56,229 bases of DNA from Acidobacteriota bacterium (GCA_028874215.1 JAPPLF010000020.1:1-56229), one strand, 5' to 3'. Counted from the stretch's first letter, positions 25,981 to 34,629 are shown. Numbers and translations: made by a program. The notes: a model not told the origin generated them from the sequence alone.

Positions 25981-26886
25981 CTACATGCCGAGCCGCCGGC
26001 TCGCCGGATCGATGATCCAGAGCCAATCGTCCGCGAGAAACTCCAGCCTCTGGGCCATCAGGGCGATGCGCCCCATCACCGTGTAGCCGAAACCGGCCCC
26101 GAAGGTGATCATGAGGAACCAGATTCCCAGGCGCGAGACGCCGCCCACCATCCCCTTGTGTTCGATGGAAAAGAAGAAATAGGTCAGGCAGGACAAGACT
26201 CCCACCACAATGGTCAGGTTCTGAATGGAGGCCGAAAAATCGAATCCCTGGGACCCGACCACCACCAGGGGAAGTATCGTGCTCTGGATCTGCCGGAGAA
26301 AGTCGCTCTGGAGGTAGCCCAGGAGCCGGATCCCGGCGGTGGCGCCGATGAAGAAGGCCAGGGCCCAGCGGGAGATCCAGCCCCCAACCGGCGAGAGCCG
26401 CATCAACATCAGGACGCTCAGCAGCAGCGGAAACAGGTAGATGAGTTCCTGCTCCTGGGATTCGGGGAGGCCCGGAAGCAGCGAACTCCGGATCAGATCG
26501 GGAGCCAGCTTGCTGAAGAGGTTCTGAACCATTCCGGTCCAGAACCCGACGACCATCCAGTAGGCCGCCGAGACCCCGACGAAGACGGCTTCCGCCAGTT
26601 TGTAAAGGGGGTTGTCGCCGTAAAGAAAGGAGAGGATGCAGAGCGTGAAGAGGGCGGCCAGCCAGTTCCCCGCGGTGCGGGACCAACTCACGCGGACCCC
26701 CTCTTCTCCCTGCCGCTTGGGATCCACTCCCACGGCCCGGCTCCACGATTCCTGGCCCGGTTCCTGGACTTCCACGGGCTGGTCCTGAACGTAGACCATC
26801 CCCATGCCTCCCGTGGCCAGCCTCACCAGCAGGTAGATCCCGGCCACCACCATCAATGCCATCCAAACCCATCCGGACCGGCTCAT
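25981..26886 (-). CDS. Multi-pass membrane protein, last gene of the GlmL-like cluster
   Basis: A 301-residue protein with an N-terminal helix (residues 7-22), a short polar stretch and about six further hydrophobic segments between residues 72 and 285. I do not recognise the family. Charged loops such as YGDNPLYKLAEA and FFFSIEHKGMVGG separate the helices. The ATG overlaps the stop of the previous gene (ATGA at 26883-26886), so production is coupled to it. By position it is a likely membrane component of a complex with the neighbouring proteins. No catalytic motif is visible. Confidence 0.8.
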   Translation of the reverse strand: MSRSGWVWMALMVVAGIYLLVRLATGGMGMVYVQDQPVEVQEPGQESWSRAVGVDPKRQGEEGVRVSWSRTAGNWLAALFTLCILSFLYGDNPLYKLAEAVFVGVSAAYWMVVGFWTGMVQNLFSKLAPDLIRSSLLPGLPESQEQELIYLFPLLLSVLMLMRLSPVGGWISRWALAFFIGATAGIRLLGYLQSDFLRQIQSTILPLVVVGSQGFDFSASIQNLTIVVGVLSCLTYFFFSIEHKGMVGGVSRLGIWFLMITFGAGFGYTVMGRIALMAQRLEFLADDWLWIIDPASRRLGM

Positions 26887-27743
26887 GACGCCACCCCCTT
26901 TCGCCGCTCCCAGAAGTAGATGACGTTGCCCAAAACGATGAGCAGGAGCACCAGCATGTGGGCCAGGAGCTGCGGGCCCATGCGCCGCAGTCCCTCCTGT
27001 GCCGTGTCATTGTCCGCCAAGGCGGGATAGAGGTCGATGACCGCCTGCTCGTACTCGGCCGCCGCCTTGATGGCCGCCAGCAGGCCGGTCAGTTGTGACG
27101 GAATATAGGGATACAGCGACGGGGCCGTGACTCCAGTGGTCCCCCCGACGATCTTCAGGTCGTAGGGGGTCGCGGCATAGAGCACCCACTCCTTGGTGCC
27201 CGGATAGCCCGCGCTCACGTTGACGATGAGGTCCATCTGGCGGATGTTCTTCAGATTCCTGGTGAGCGGCAGCTCGTCCAGGCTGGTCCCGTCCACGTCG
27301 TTGGCGAAGAGCTTCTTCAGATCCCCCACCACCACCTTGATGACCCCCTCGCTGCCGGGACGGAACCCCATGTTCACGTAATCGCGCCCGTATTCGTAGC
27401 CGGGAAACTCCCGATTCAGGAGGTCGATGCTCTCCTGGATCAACGGTCCGCCGGTGGCCCAGAGCGTCAGGAAGTAGAGCTTGTGCTTCTTGTAGGCGCA
27501 GTGGCGGACGAAAGCGGCGGCCATGGGGCTCAGCTCGCCCCGGCTGGCGGGGTCGAAGTCCCAGGCCATGAGGACGTCCGAGCCTTCGGGGAGCTCTTCG
27601 ATGGCCGAACGGACGTTCAGGACCATGGGCGACGGACTCTCGGGAAACCGGATCCCGAACAGAAGCGGAATCAGGATGGACAACAGCATCAGCAGGAAGA
27701 TCCAGCGCCGGTCCAGGTTGCGCAAGAATTCGGTGACCTTCAT
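26883..27743 (-). CDS. Double-anchored protein with a ~220-residue extracytoplasmic domain
   Basis: A 286-residue protein with a helix at residues 14-31 and another at about 258-278, enclosing a soluble domain. The orientation with the domain outside is favoured by positive residues before the first helix (NLDRRW) and after the last (WERRKG). The domain has the patterns DVLMAWDFDPAS, KLYFLTLWATGG and DLIVNVSAGYPGTKEW, which look like alternating beta strands and helices of a Rossmann-like or periplasmic-binding fold. I do not recognise the family. The gap to the upstream gene is 3 bases and the downstream gene overlaps by 4. Confidence 0.8.
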   Translation of the reverse strand: MKVTEFLRNLDRRWIFLLMLLSILIPLLFGIRFPESPSPMVLNVRSAIEELPEGSDVLMAWDFDPASRGELSPMAAAFVRHCAYKKHKLYFLTLWATGGPLIQESIDLLNREFPGYEYGRDYVNMGFRPGSEGVIKVVVGDLKKLFANDVDGTSLDELPLTRNLKNIRQMDLIVNVSAGYPGTKEWVLYAATPYDLKIVGGTTGVTAPSLYPYIPSQLTGLLAAIKAAAEYEQAVIDLYPALADNDTAQEGLRRMGPQLLAHMLVLLLIVLGNVIYFWERRKGVAS

Positions 27744-27746
27744 GGG

Positions 27747-28433
27747 CTATTCCTCCGTTCCCAGATAGGAGCGATCGACGCCCAGCAGAATCTTCAGGGA
27801 AAGGGAGACCACGCCCAAGCCGATCCCGATGGTGATGGCCCTGTTCCCGGCCAGGTTGAAGATGTTCATGATGGTCTCGGAGAGGTTGGCGAATTGGAGA
27901 GGCTCGGGCAGCCATCCCGTCAACGCCGTGCCGGCGTACGTCCTTCCCACCAGAACGATGAAGGCGGTGGAGAGCAGGATGATGGCCTCGGTGTTCTTGG
28001 CCCGGAAGGCCCGGAACGCGGCCGAGGCGATGAAGCAGGCCAGCAGGGCGAACATGGTGGCCCCCAGGGGATAGAAGGCATACTGGTAGATGAACCAGAA
28101 AGAGCTGCCCTCTTGAACGTAGTCCCCCGACCAGGCGAACTGGGGAAACTGGGCGCTGGGGTGGACGCCCATCTTGGCCATGCCCACCACCAGGGTCAGG
28201 AAGAAGGCGATGACGGTGACGGCTGCGTAGCCCCAGCCGGCCCGCCGGTCCGAGATCTTCTGCAGGTTGAGCTTCACCAGGTTGGCGCCTCCCAGAATGA
28301 AGGCGATTGCGGCCAGGATGTCGAACCAGATCATGGCCTCTTCGCCCCACGATTGGGTGTAGGGAACGAAGTGGGCGCCGATGAGGACGAATCCCGTCAC
28401 CGCGGCAATGAGCAGGGGGAGAGTTCTCTTCAT
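27747..28433 (-). CDS. Six-helix membrane protein of the GlmL-like cluster
   Basis: A 228-residue protein with about six hydrophobic segments (residues 5-22, 35-52, 67-86, 112-135, 148-165 and 198-216). A short loop after helix 3 contains KMGVHPSAQFPQFAWSGDYVQEGS, probably extracytoplasmic. I do not recognise the family and see no transporter signature. It lies 12 bases after the FnIII-type gene and 3 bases before the double-anchored gene, in the same transcription unit. Confidence 0.8.
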   Translation of the reverse strand: MKRTLPLLIAAVTGFVLIGAHFVPYTQSWGEEAMIWFDILAAIAFILGGANLVKLNLQKISDRRAGWGYAAVTVIAFFLTLVVGMAKMGVHPSAQFPQFAWSGDYVQEGSSFWFIYQYAFYPLGATMFALLACFIASAAFRAFRAKNTEAIILLSTAFIVLVGRTYAGTALTGWLPEPLQFANLSETIMNIFNLAGNRAITIGIGLGVVSLSLKILLGVDRSYLGTEE

Positions 28434-28445
28434 AGCGTGCTTTCC

Positions 28446-29657
28446 TTACCAGCCCTGGTTGCCCAGGACGTTGTCGGTCAGATACGTCAGCACCTGGCCC
28501 AGAACCGGAGCATCGGTCAGGACCGCGACGGTGGAGAGCAGGCATCCGACCACCACCAGCGTTCCACCCAGGACCTTTCCCACGTCCTGGCCCTTGAGGC
28601 TGCCCAGTTGGTGGCCCTCCCCGGAGAGGTAGGCCGAGGCGGCGAACAGCTCCTCCCCGATGAGGGTGTAATCGCACGCCGCCACGAAGAAGGGGAGCTG
28701 CGAGGGCATGGCGGTCCCGGCCACCTGGATGGCGCCGACGGCGTTTCCGGTCTCGGCCAGAATCAGCGACTCGGCAAAGAACGCGCCCATGTAGAAGCAG
28801 GCCGCCGGCCGCTCCCGGAGCATCTTCCCGGTGACGCCGGCCACGTAGCCGAACTGCTCGTCCGTCAGGTAGTAGACCGAGTCTTCGTTGAAGGCATCGG
28901 GACGGCCCGCCCCCAGGTAGGCCGCCTCCACGGTCTCCCGGCAGGCCGTCATGACCAGGGAACGGGAAGTGGGCACGTCCAGCCGGGCGTCGAACTCGGC
29001 CGTCAGTCCCGCCACCCGCGACAGGACCGTCACGCCGGCGAGGGTCTGCATGTCGTTGATGTCCAGGATTCCCGGGACGTAAAGGCAGGGACGGCCCATC
29101 TCGGTGGCCCGCCCCACTGCCTCATCCACCGCTTCCAGCCCGGCGATCCGGCGGACCTTCAATTCCCGTCCGCTCCGGGCCAGTTGGATGAAATAAACGA
29201 CGCTGCCCCCCACGATCAGCAGGACCACGCCGAACCAGAATTGGGAAAAGTCGAAGTACTGCATCACCGGCGTCACCGGACTCACGGTGGCGGCGGCGGG
29301 CGATCGCGCGCCGTCCGGGCCCAACGCCACAACCTGGTAGAAGTAGCTGGCTCCCCGCGTGCACCGGTCGTCCTTGAAGGACCGGGTCTGGTAGGTCTCT
29401 TCTCCGATCCTGACGAACGCCTCCTCGCCCGCTTCGCGCCTCAGGATCTCGTAGGCAACGACCAATCGTTCGGCGGGCCGGGGTTGGTCGTCGGGGGACA
29501 ACTCCCACTCGACCCGCACCGCCTCCCCGGCGTCGTTGGGAAAGTCGGCGGCCCGGACATCACCGGGCGGCCGGGGGGATTGGGCCAGGATCGGGGAGGC
29601 CCCGCCCCCAAGGACGAGACCGGCGGCCAGCACCGACAAGAAAATCGATTTGTCCAT
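28446..29657 (-). CDS. Membrane protein with signal peptide, FnIII-like domain and cytoplasmic DUF6754-like domain
   Basis: A 403-residue protein. A signal peptide (SIFLSVLAAGLVLGGGASPILAQ) is followed by a fibronectin-III-like domain (residues ~30-125; VEWELSPDD, YEILRRE, SYFYQVVAL). A helix at about 135-155 leads to a conserved-looking domain that starts VRRIAGLEAVDEAVGRATEMGRP, with PGILDINDMQTLAG and ACFYMGAFFAESL later. One or two further helices occur at about 345-385. I associate this domain with DUF6754 from memory, not a search. The ATG at 29657 has GAGG 10 bases upstream; a GTG at 29666 overlaps the previous stop but lacks ribosome-site spacing. Confidence 0.77.
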   Translation of the reverse strand: MDKSIFLSVLAAGLVLGGGASPILAQSPRPPGDVRAADFPNDAGEAVRVEWELSPDDQPRPAERLVVAYEILRREAGEEAFVRIGEETYQTRSFKDDRCTRGASYFYQVVALGPDGARSPAAATVSPVTPVMQYFDFSQFWFGVVLLIVGGSVVYFIQLARSGRELKVRRIAGLEAVDEAVGRATEMGRPCLYVPGILDINDMQTLAGVTVLSRVAGLTAEFDARLDVPTSRSLVMTACRETVEAAYLGAGRPDAFNEDSVYYLTDEQFGYVAGVTGKMLRERPAACFYMGAFFAESLILAETGNAVGAIQVAGTAMPSQLPFFVAACDYTLIGEELFAASAYLSGEGHQLGSLKGQDVGKVLGGTLVVVGCLLSTVAVLTDAPVLGQVLTYLTDNVLGNQGW

Positions 29658-29662
29658 CGTAA

Positions 29663-30787
29663 TCACGCCTCAATCAGTTCCACGTTGGCCCGCGGCACCA
29701 CCAGCCGGCGGCCCGACTCCAATCGTACCTCCAGGACCCGCGCCCGCGAACCGGAATCCAGGATCCGGGGTTCTGCCGGCAGCCCGGAAACCACGCCGAT
29801 CAATCCGAAATGCGGGTCCCGGATGACCCGGACCGGCGTCCCCAATTCCAGCAGGCCGGCAGGGCGAGCGGCGTCCACTTCACCCGCGGTTCCGTCAGGC
29901 GACGGAATCACGATTTCCGGCCGCTGGACTCCGGCCCGGATCTGAGTGGCGCCGTTGACCGACGCCGGGTCCCCTTCCCGGGAGGCCAGCAACCGGAATG
30001 TCTTGCGGGCCATGGCGATGGTTCCGAAACCCTCGGTGATGATCAGGGTCGTGGCCACCGGTTCCGATCCGGTGACTGCGACCCCCAGGTCGTAGCCGAG
30101 GATCTGCCTCAGGTCCGCATCGTCCATGCCTCCCGAGACCAGAGCCGAGATTCCGATCCGAAACGCCTTGCGGACGGCGCCTCCCGTCATCCGGCTGCCG
30201 CCCACGACGACGGCGCCCTGCATCCCCTCGTCCAGCCGGCCGGCCGTCAACTCTTCCTTCTCGTCCCGGCAGGCCATCCGCACCGGTCCGAACGCCTCGC
30301 CCCCGATCCCGAAGATCCCCTGGATGAGGGTGGCGTCCGACTCCAGCACGACTCCTTCTCCCGGGATCTCTTCGGCCACCTGGCCGGCCAGATAGGCCAG
30401 GACCCGGACCGGGATCGGTTCTCCGCGAATGATGACCTGACCCGTGACCTGGGAAATGGACTCGATGGTCCCCGAGACCCTGGCCCTGCACTCCGACTTG
30501 AACATCCCGAATATGCCCTTGGTCCGGGCCAGCGCCTCGCCGGTTTCCACTCGCATACCAGGCTCTTTGAGCATGCATTCGGGGACGTCCGCGGGAGGCA
30601 GCGACAGGAGGTTGGCCACGTTGACCGGGGTGATGTTCCCCGGCATGAAGGTCTGGGCGACCACGTCCCGGGAACCCACCCGCTGTCCGGCGCGAACCAG
30701 AACCTCGCCCTTGATGGGCAGGATCCGGCGGCACCGGTATCGGGTGCGGGGACTGACCTTCAGACCGGGCGTGTAAGCGTGGGCCAT
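29663..30787 (-). CDS. Barrel-sandwich-hybrid protein with C-terminal KOW-like segment, GlmL-cluster partner
   Basis: A 374-residue soluble protein. Near the N terminus are two segments like the lipoyl/biotinyl hybrid fold found in RnfC: LPIKGEVLVRAGQRV (residues ~22-36) and EPGMRVETGEALA followed by RVSGTIESIS. The middle part is glycine-rich (VVVGGSRMTGGAVRKA, GSEPVATTLIITEGFG). The last 60 residues (GTPVRVIRDPHFGLIGVV...) match a KOW-type small barrel. There is no lipoylated Lys context, no Cys cluster and no signal peptide. It lies 21 bases after the ATPase gene and its TGA touches the next gene. It could bind the ATPase or a nucleic acid; both are speculation. Confidence 0.72.
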   Translation of the reverse strand: MAHAYTPGLKVSPRTRYRCRRILPIKGEVLVRAGQRVGSRDVVAQTFMPGNITPVNVANLLSLPPADVPECMLKEPGMRVETGEALARTKGIFGMFKSECRARVSGTIESISQVTGQVIIRGEPIPVRVLAYLAGQVAEEIPGEGVVLESDATLIQGIFGIGGEAFGPVRMACRDEKEELTAGRLDEGMQGAVVVGGSRMTGGAVRKAFRIGISALVSGGMDDADLRQILGYDLGVAVTGSEPVATTLIITEGFGTIAMARKTFRLLASREGDPASVNGATQIRAGVQRPEIVIPSPDGTAGEVDAARPAGLLELGTPVRVIRDPHFGLIGVVSGLPAEPRILDSGSRARVLEVRLESGRRLVVPRANVELIEA

Positions 30788-30808
30788 ACTGCGTCGACCT
30801 CGCCACTC

Positions 30809-32620
30809 CTATGCCGGGACCGGGGGGACCAGATCCAGATCCCGGACCCATTGGGCCATGGCCTTGCGGCAGGCCTCTCGATCGTCGGGCAGCGACAGAG
30901 GGCGGCCTCTGGCGTCCAGCAGGACTCCCACCGTCCCACCCCTGAGCTCACCCTCCACGGGCCGGCCGGGACCCGCCCCCGCGTCCACCTTCCGCGCCGG
31001 CTCCACCACGATTCGGGCGCCGGCTCCCAGGCCCAACGGCAGCCTCCTGACTTCGCCGAAGGAGAGGACGCCCTCCTCCTCCAGACCGCCGGAGATGGCG
31101 TACCGGAACGCCGGGCTGCCCCAGGCGCCGGTTCCCCTGGGGGAAACGCAGGTTCCCAGGGAGATGAGGCAATCCCTCCGGAACACCTGGAGCGCCGCCT
31201 CCGGATGGACCTGGGCCAGCACGCCCAGGTGGGGCATCATGAAGATGCTGTCCTTGGCCAGCCAGGTGATCCCCTCGGGCTGAAAGGCGTCCACCAGGAG
31301 CGCCGCTGTCTGCTGCATCAGCGGAGCGTGGGAGAGGACTCCGCCCGAACCCACCAACAGATCCAGCTTCATATTGTCCACCAGGGTCTGGCCGCTGGCC
31401 TCCTGGCTGAAGGTATCTCCCACGGTCCTCTGCTGCTGCACCCCCTTGAGCGTGGTGGCGAACTGCTTGTGCTGGTCGTAGGCCAGGCGCAACGCCTCGC
31501 GGGCCACGGCCTGCTCGAAGAAGAGGGATTCCCGGGTCTGGGGAATCGTGGTGGGCCGGATCATCTTGTTCTTGACGTGGTTTCGCAGTTCCCCCTCCTC
31601 CATCTCCAGGTGGACCCAACGGAGGATGGAGGGCAGCGTCGCCTCGGCGCACACGTTGGAGATGGAGTAGCTCATTCCCAGATTGGCGCTCACGGTCCGG
31701 TTGAAGGTGCCGTCGAAGACGCTGAAGACATCGGTGGTCGCTCCGCCGATGTCCACGCCCACCACGTTGATCCGCTGCTGTTGGGCAATCCTCTGGAGGA
31801 TGTTCCCCACCGCACCCGGCGTGGGCATGATGGGGGCGTCGGTCCAACGGATCAGCCGGTCGTACCCGGGGGCATGGGCCATGACGTGTTCCAGAAACAG
31901 GTCATGGATCCTGTCCCGGGCCGGTCCCAGATTCTCCCGTTCCAGGACCGGACGCAGGTTGGGAACGATGGAGAGCTGGACCGATTCGTCGAAGGTCTGC
32001 TCCACCAGCGGCGCCGCGTCCTGGTTCCCCGCGAAGATCACCGGCATCCGGTACTCGGCGCCGAAGCGGGGCTGGGGCCGGGCCGGCGCGATGAGCTCGG
32101 CCATCTGCACGACGTGGCGGGTGGTTCCGCCGTCGGTTCCGCCCGAGATCAGCACCATGTCGGGCCGCAGCTCCCGGATCCGGTGGATCTGCTCGTGGGG
32201 AAGGCGGCGGTCATTGGAGGCCAGAACGTCCATGACGATGGCGCCGGCCCCCAGGGCCGCCCGCTTGGCGCTGGCGGCGGTCATCTCCCGGACCACGCCG
32301 GCCACCATCATCTGGAGGCCGCCGCCGGCGCTGGAAGTGGAGATGTAGAGGTCGCATCCTTCGCCGCCGGTCGCCGGCCTCAGGATCCGGCCCGCATCGT
32401 CGATGAGACGGCGCCCGGCCATTTCGGCCACTTCGGCGACGGCGTTGACGACCCCCAGGGTGACGTCGGCCGCCGGTTCCTCCACGGTCGTGGGAGCCTC
32501 GCCCCGGTGGGTCTGCCGGTACTCTCCGTCGACCTTCTGGATAAGGATGGCTTTGGTGGTGGTGCTCCCGCAGTCGGTGGCCAGGATCACGTTGACGGAG
32601 TCGGGATCGATCTGCTTCAT
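30809..32620 (-). CDS. GlmL/MutL-family ASKHA ATPase (glutamate mutase accessory-like)
   Basis: A 603-residue actin/Hsp70-fold ATPase. Phosphate-1 motif is LATDCGSTTTKAILI near residues 13-27, phosphate-2 is VVGVDIGGATTDVFSV near 295, and the adenosine-type motif is LVGSGGVLSH near 425. The family includes GlmL, which acts in B12-dependent glutamate mutase operons and is proposed to reactivate the mutase. No mutase subunit, B12-binding DxHxxG domain or methylaspartase is found in the window, so the partner must differ. The ATG at 32620 overlaps the preceding stop (ATGA at 32617-32620). A longer form from 32656 is less likely. Confidence 0.85.
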   Translation of the reverse strand: MKQIDPDSVNVILATDCGSTTTKAILIQKVDGEYRQTHRGEAPTTVEEPAADVTLGVVNAVAEVAEMAGRRLIDDAGRILRPATGGEGCDLYISTSSAGGGLQMMVAGVVREMTAASAKRAALGAGAIVMDVLASNDRRLPHEQIHRIRELRPDMVLISGGTDGGTTRHVVQMAELIAPARPQPRFGAEYRMPVIFAGNQDAAPLVEQTFDESVQLSIVPNLRPVLERENLGPARDRIHDLFLEHVMAHAPGYDRLIRWTDAPIMPTPGAVGNILQRIAQQQRINVVGVDIGGATTDVFSVFDGTFNRTVSANLGMSYSISNVCAEATLPSILRWVHLEMEEGELRNHVKNKMIRPTTIPQTRESLFFEQAVAREALRLAYDQHKQFATTLKGVQQQRTVGDTFSQEASGQTLVDNMKLDLLVGSGGVLSHAPLMQQTAALLVDAFQPEGITWLAKDSIFMMPHLGVLAQVHPEAALQVFRRDCLISLGTCVSPRGTGAWGSPAFRYAISGGLEEEGVLSFGEVRRLPLGLGAGARIVVEPARKVDAGAGPGRPVEGELRGGTVGVLLDARGRPLSLPDDREACRKAMAQWVRDLDLVPPVPA

Positions 32621-33024
32621 TTGCCAGCCGAGTCGAGTTCTTCGATCCGGCGACAAAGATAGTCCACCGAGCCCCGATGCTCAAGAAAGGCGGCCAGGTG
32701 CCGGTGCCCGTGGGACTGGGTGAGCCCCGAGAGCACGGGCGAAAGGAAATGCAAGAGCTGGGAACCCAGGAAGTTGAGGGGCCGGGACATTTCAAGAAAC
32801 ATGAGAGCCGGCGTCGCCAGCCGGCGTCGCACCAGCTCCCGGCAGATCCCGTCGGCCACCTGGCGCTGCTCGTCCGTGGGTTGGAATTCGGTTGGCGTAT
32901 CTACGGCAAAGGCGTGCCGCCAACCCTTTCGCGGCCTTCCCTCTTCTTTTTTCGCCAATCTGAGACTCCCAGGAATTATAACCCGAATTTCCCGAAACTT
33001 GAGAATCGCATCCAGGCTCACCAT
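32617..33024 (-). CDS. Small conserved-looking protein, first gene of the GlmL-like cluster
   Basis: Up to 135 residues. The C-terminal ~95 residues are amphipathic helices (ELVRRRLATPALMFLEMSRPLNFLGSQ) ending in YLCRRIEELDSAGK. I do not know its function. The first 22 residues may not be translated: a TATAAT box lies within them on the minus strand and a TTG at 32958 follows GGGAG with 7 bases, giving a 113-residue product. The stop overlaps the ATPase start by ATGA. It may be a small adapter for the ATPase, which is inference from coupling. Confidence 0.65.
   Translation of the reverse strand: MVSLDAILKFREIRVIIPGSLRLAKKEEGRPRKGWRHAFAVDTPTEFQPTDEQRQVADGICRELVRRRLATPALMFLEMSRPLNFLGSQLLHFLSPVLSGLTQSHGHRHLAAFLEHRGSVDYLCRRIEELDSAGK
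32975..33003 (-). promoter_or_regulatory. Candidate promoter of the GlmL-like cluster
   Basis: On the minus strand a perfect TATAAT lies at 32980-32975. The -35 region 17-18 bases upstream (TCTCAAG) is poor. If real, transcription would begin near 32968 and exclude the ATG at 33024, favouring the TTG start at 32958 for the first gene. Confidence 0.35.
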
Positions 33025-33119
33025 GCTTTACACTGCGAGAGCGGCTGCTACCCTACACCGAATTGATCAGAGCGTGAGGACGCCGGGAGCAGGCTCCCGT
33101 ACTCGCAAGGAGAAACGAT

Positions 33120-34064
33120 ATGAAACTAGCCACGTGCAGCCTGGAGGACCGGTCCTTCGTCGCCGTAGCCACGGACGACGGACGGGTCGTGGACCTCGCT
33201 GCCGCCGACGCCGAGCTGGCCCGCAAGGAAGAGCGGCCTCCCCACGCGTTCTTCCGCGACATGATCGACTTTCTGGAACATGGGACCCAGGCCCGGGAGG
33301 CTGCCGACAAGGCCGTCCGGGAAGGCCTGGACGGATCCGCTGCGCACCCCCTTTCCGGCGTGCGCCTGCGGGCTCCGGTGCCGGTTCCCCGGAAGCTCTT
33401 CTGCCTCGCCGGCAACTTCCAGGACCACATCGAGGAAGGCGGCGGGAAGATGGACTCCCAGGACAAGGAGACCCCGCGCTTCTTCATGAAGCCCGCCAGC
33501 ACCTGCGTGATCGGTCCTGAGGACAGCATCCGGATTCCACCCGTGGCCCGGGCCATGGACTGGGAGGGAGAGCTGGCCGTGGTTCTGGGCCGGCGGTGCA
33601 AAAAGGTCTCCCGGGACCAGGCTCTCGACTACGTCGCCGGATACACCATCATGAATGACGTGTCGGAGCGGAAGCTCAAGATCTGGCCCCGAAGTGAGGA
33701 CCGCCCCCAGGACAGGTGGTTCGATTGGCTCAACGGGAAGTGGCTGGATTCCGCGGCGCCCATGGGACCCTGGATCGTCACCACCGACGAGATCCGGGAC
33801 CCCCAGACCCTGATGATCAGCACCTATGTCAACGGAGACAGAAAGCAGCACAACAGCACCAGCCAGATGCTGATTTCCGTGGCCGCGCTCATCGAGTACA
33901 TCTCGGCCATCGTCATGCTGGAGCCGGGAGACGTGATCAGCACCGGCACCGTCTCCGGCGTCGGAAACGTCACCGGGGAGTACCTCAAACAGGGAGACCG
34001 GGTGGAGGTGGACATCTCGAGAATCGGTCTGTTGTCAAACCCGGTCGCCGCCAGTTCCAGCTAA
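33120..34064 (+). CDS. Fumarylacetoacetate hydrolase-family protein
   Basis: A 314-residue enzyme of the FAH superfamily, which hydrolyses or isomerises acylpyruvate-type compounds in aromatic and sugar-acid breakdown. The metal-binding acidic residues are in DWEGELAVVLG near residue 142-152 and MNDVSERK near 178-185. The N-terminal RKLFCLAGNFQDHIEEG near 97 is the family entry strand, with the usual NYxDH seen as NFQDH. TGTVSGVG near 279 is the closing glycine motif. AAGGAG lies 8 bases before the ATG. The substrate is unknown. It is followed at 55 bases by a DUF3830 gene. Confidence 0.88.
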   Translation: MKLATCSLEDRSFVAVATDDGRVVDLAAADAELARKEERPPHAFFRDMIDFLEHGTQAREAADKAVREGLDGSAAHPLSGVRLRAPVPVPRKLFCLAGNFQDHIEEGGGKMDSQDKETPRFFMKPASTCVIGPEDSIRIPPVARAMDWEGELAVVLGRRCKKVSRDQALDYVAGYTIMNDVSERKLKIWPRSEDRPQDRWFDWLNGKWLDSAAPMGPWIVTTDEIRDPQTLMISTYVNGDRKQHNSTSQMLISVAALIEYISAIVMLEPGDVISTGTVSGVGNVTGEYLKQGDRVEVDISRIGLLSNPVAASSS

Positions 34065-34119
34065 CCGTCCGCCGGCGAACCGTAGTTCAATCCTGAATCG
34101 CAATGAGGTAAAGCTATTT

Positions 34120-34629
34120 ATGGCTCGATATCTCGAAATCACTCTCAAGAAGCGCGGGATCAGTTGCGTCGCCCTTCTGTTGGACGAAAAGGCGCCCCGG
34201 ACCTGCGAGGCGGTCTGGAATGCCCTCCCCCAGGAGGGAGAGGTGTACCACGCCAAGTACGCCAGCAACGAGATCTACATCCTGGTCCCCGGCTTCGCTC
34301 CCGAAGAGCCGGGCCCCGAGAACTGCTCGATGGTTCCGGCGGCGGGAGACGTCATGTATTTCACGCTGGGGCCCGGCCTCCAACTGCCGGTCCGGTCCGA
34401 TTCAGGGGCCCCGGTCATCGACCTGGCCGTGTTCTACGACCGGGACAATCTGCTCCTCTCGCCCAAAATGGGGCCGACGCCCGGAAACGTCTTCGCCACC
34501 ATCATCAAGAACCGGGACGGCATACGCGACGGGGGCAACAGCGTTTGGCGCGAAGGGGCGGTGGGAGAAACGCTCTCCTACAGCCGCCTCGAGGGAGACG
34601 CGTTGCGGGCCTGGGGCATCGAGCCGTAG
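34120..34629 (+). CDS. DUF3830-family (cyclophilin-like) protein
   Basis: A 169-residue protein without a signal peptide. The opening ISCVALLLDEKAPRTCEAVWNALP, followed by a short beta-rich core and GDVMYFTLGPGLQ, matches the DUF3830 cyclophilin-like fold as I remember it. Members often sit beside amidohydrolases and racemases; here the neighbour is the FAH-family gene. No catalytic residues can be assigned. A ribosome site AATGAGGT lies before the start. Confidence 0.72.
   Translation: MARYLEITLKKRGISCVALLLDEKAPRTCEAVWNALPQEGEVYHAKYASNEIYILVPGFAPEEPGPENCSMVPAAGDVMYFTLGPGLQLPVRSDSGAPVIDLAVFYDRDNLLLSPKMGPTPGNVFATIIKNRDGIRDGGNSVWREGAVGETLSYSRLEGDALRAWGIEP

Noticed and set aside
27483-32662. 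Long plus-strand open frames opposite the GlmL-like cluster
   Set aside because: They are antisense shadows caused by high GC content; the minus-strand frames have signal peptides, helices and ATPase motifs.
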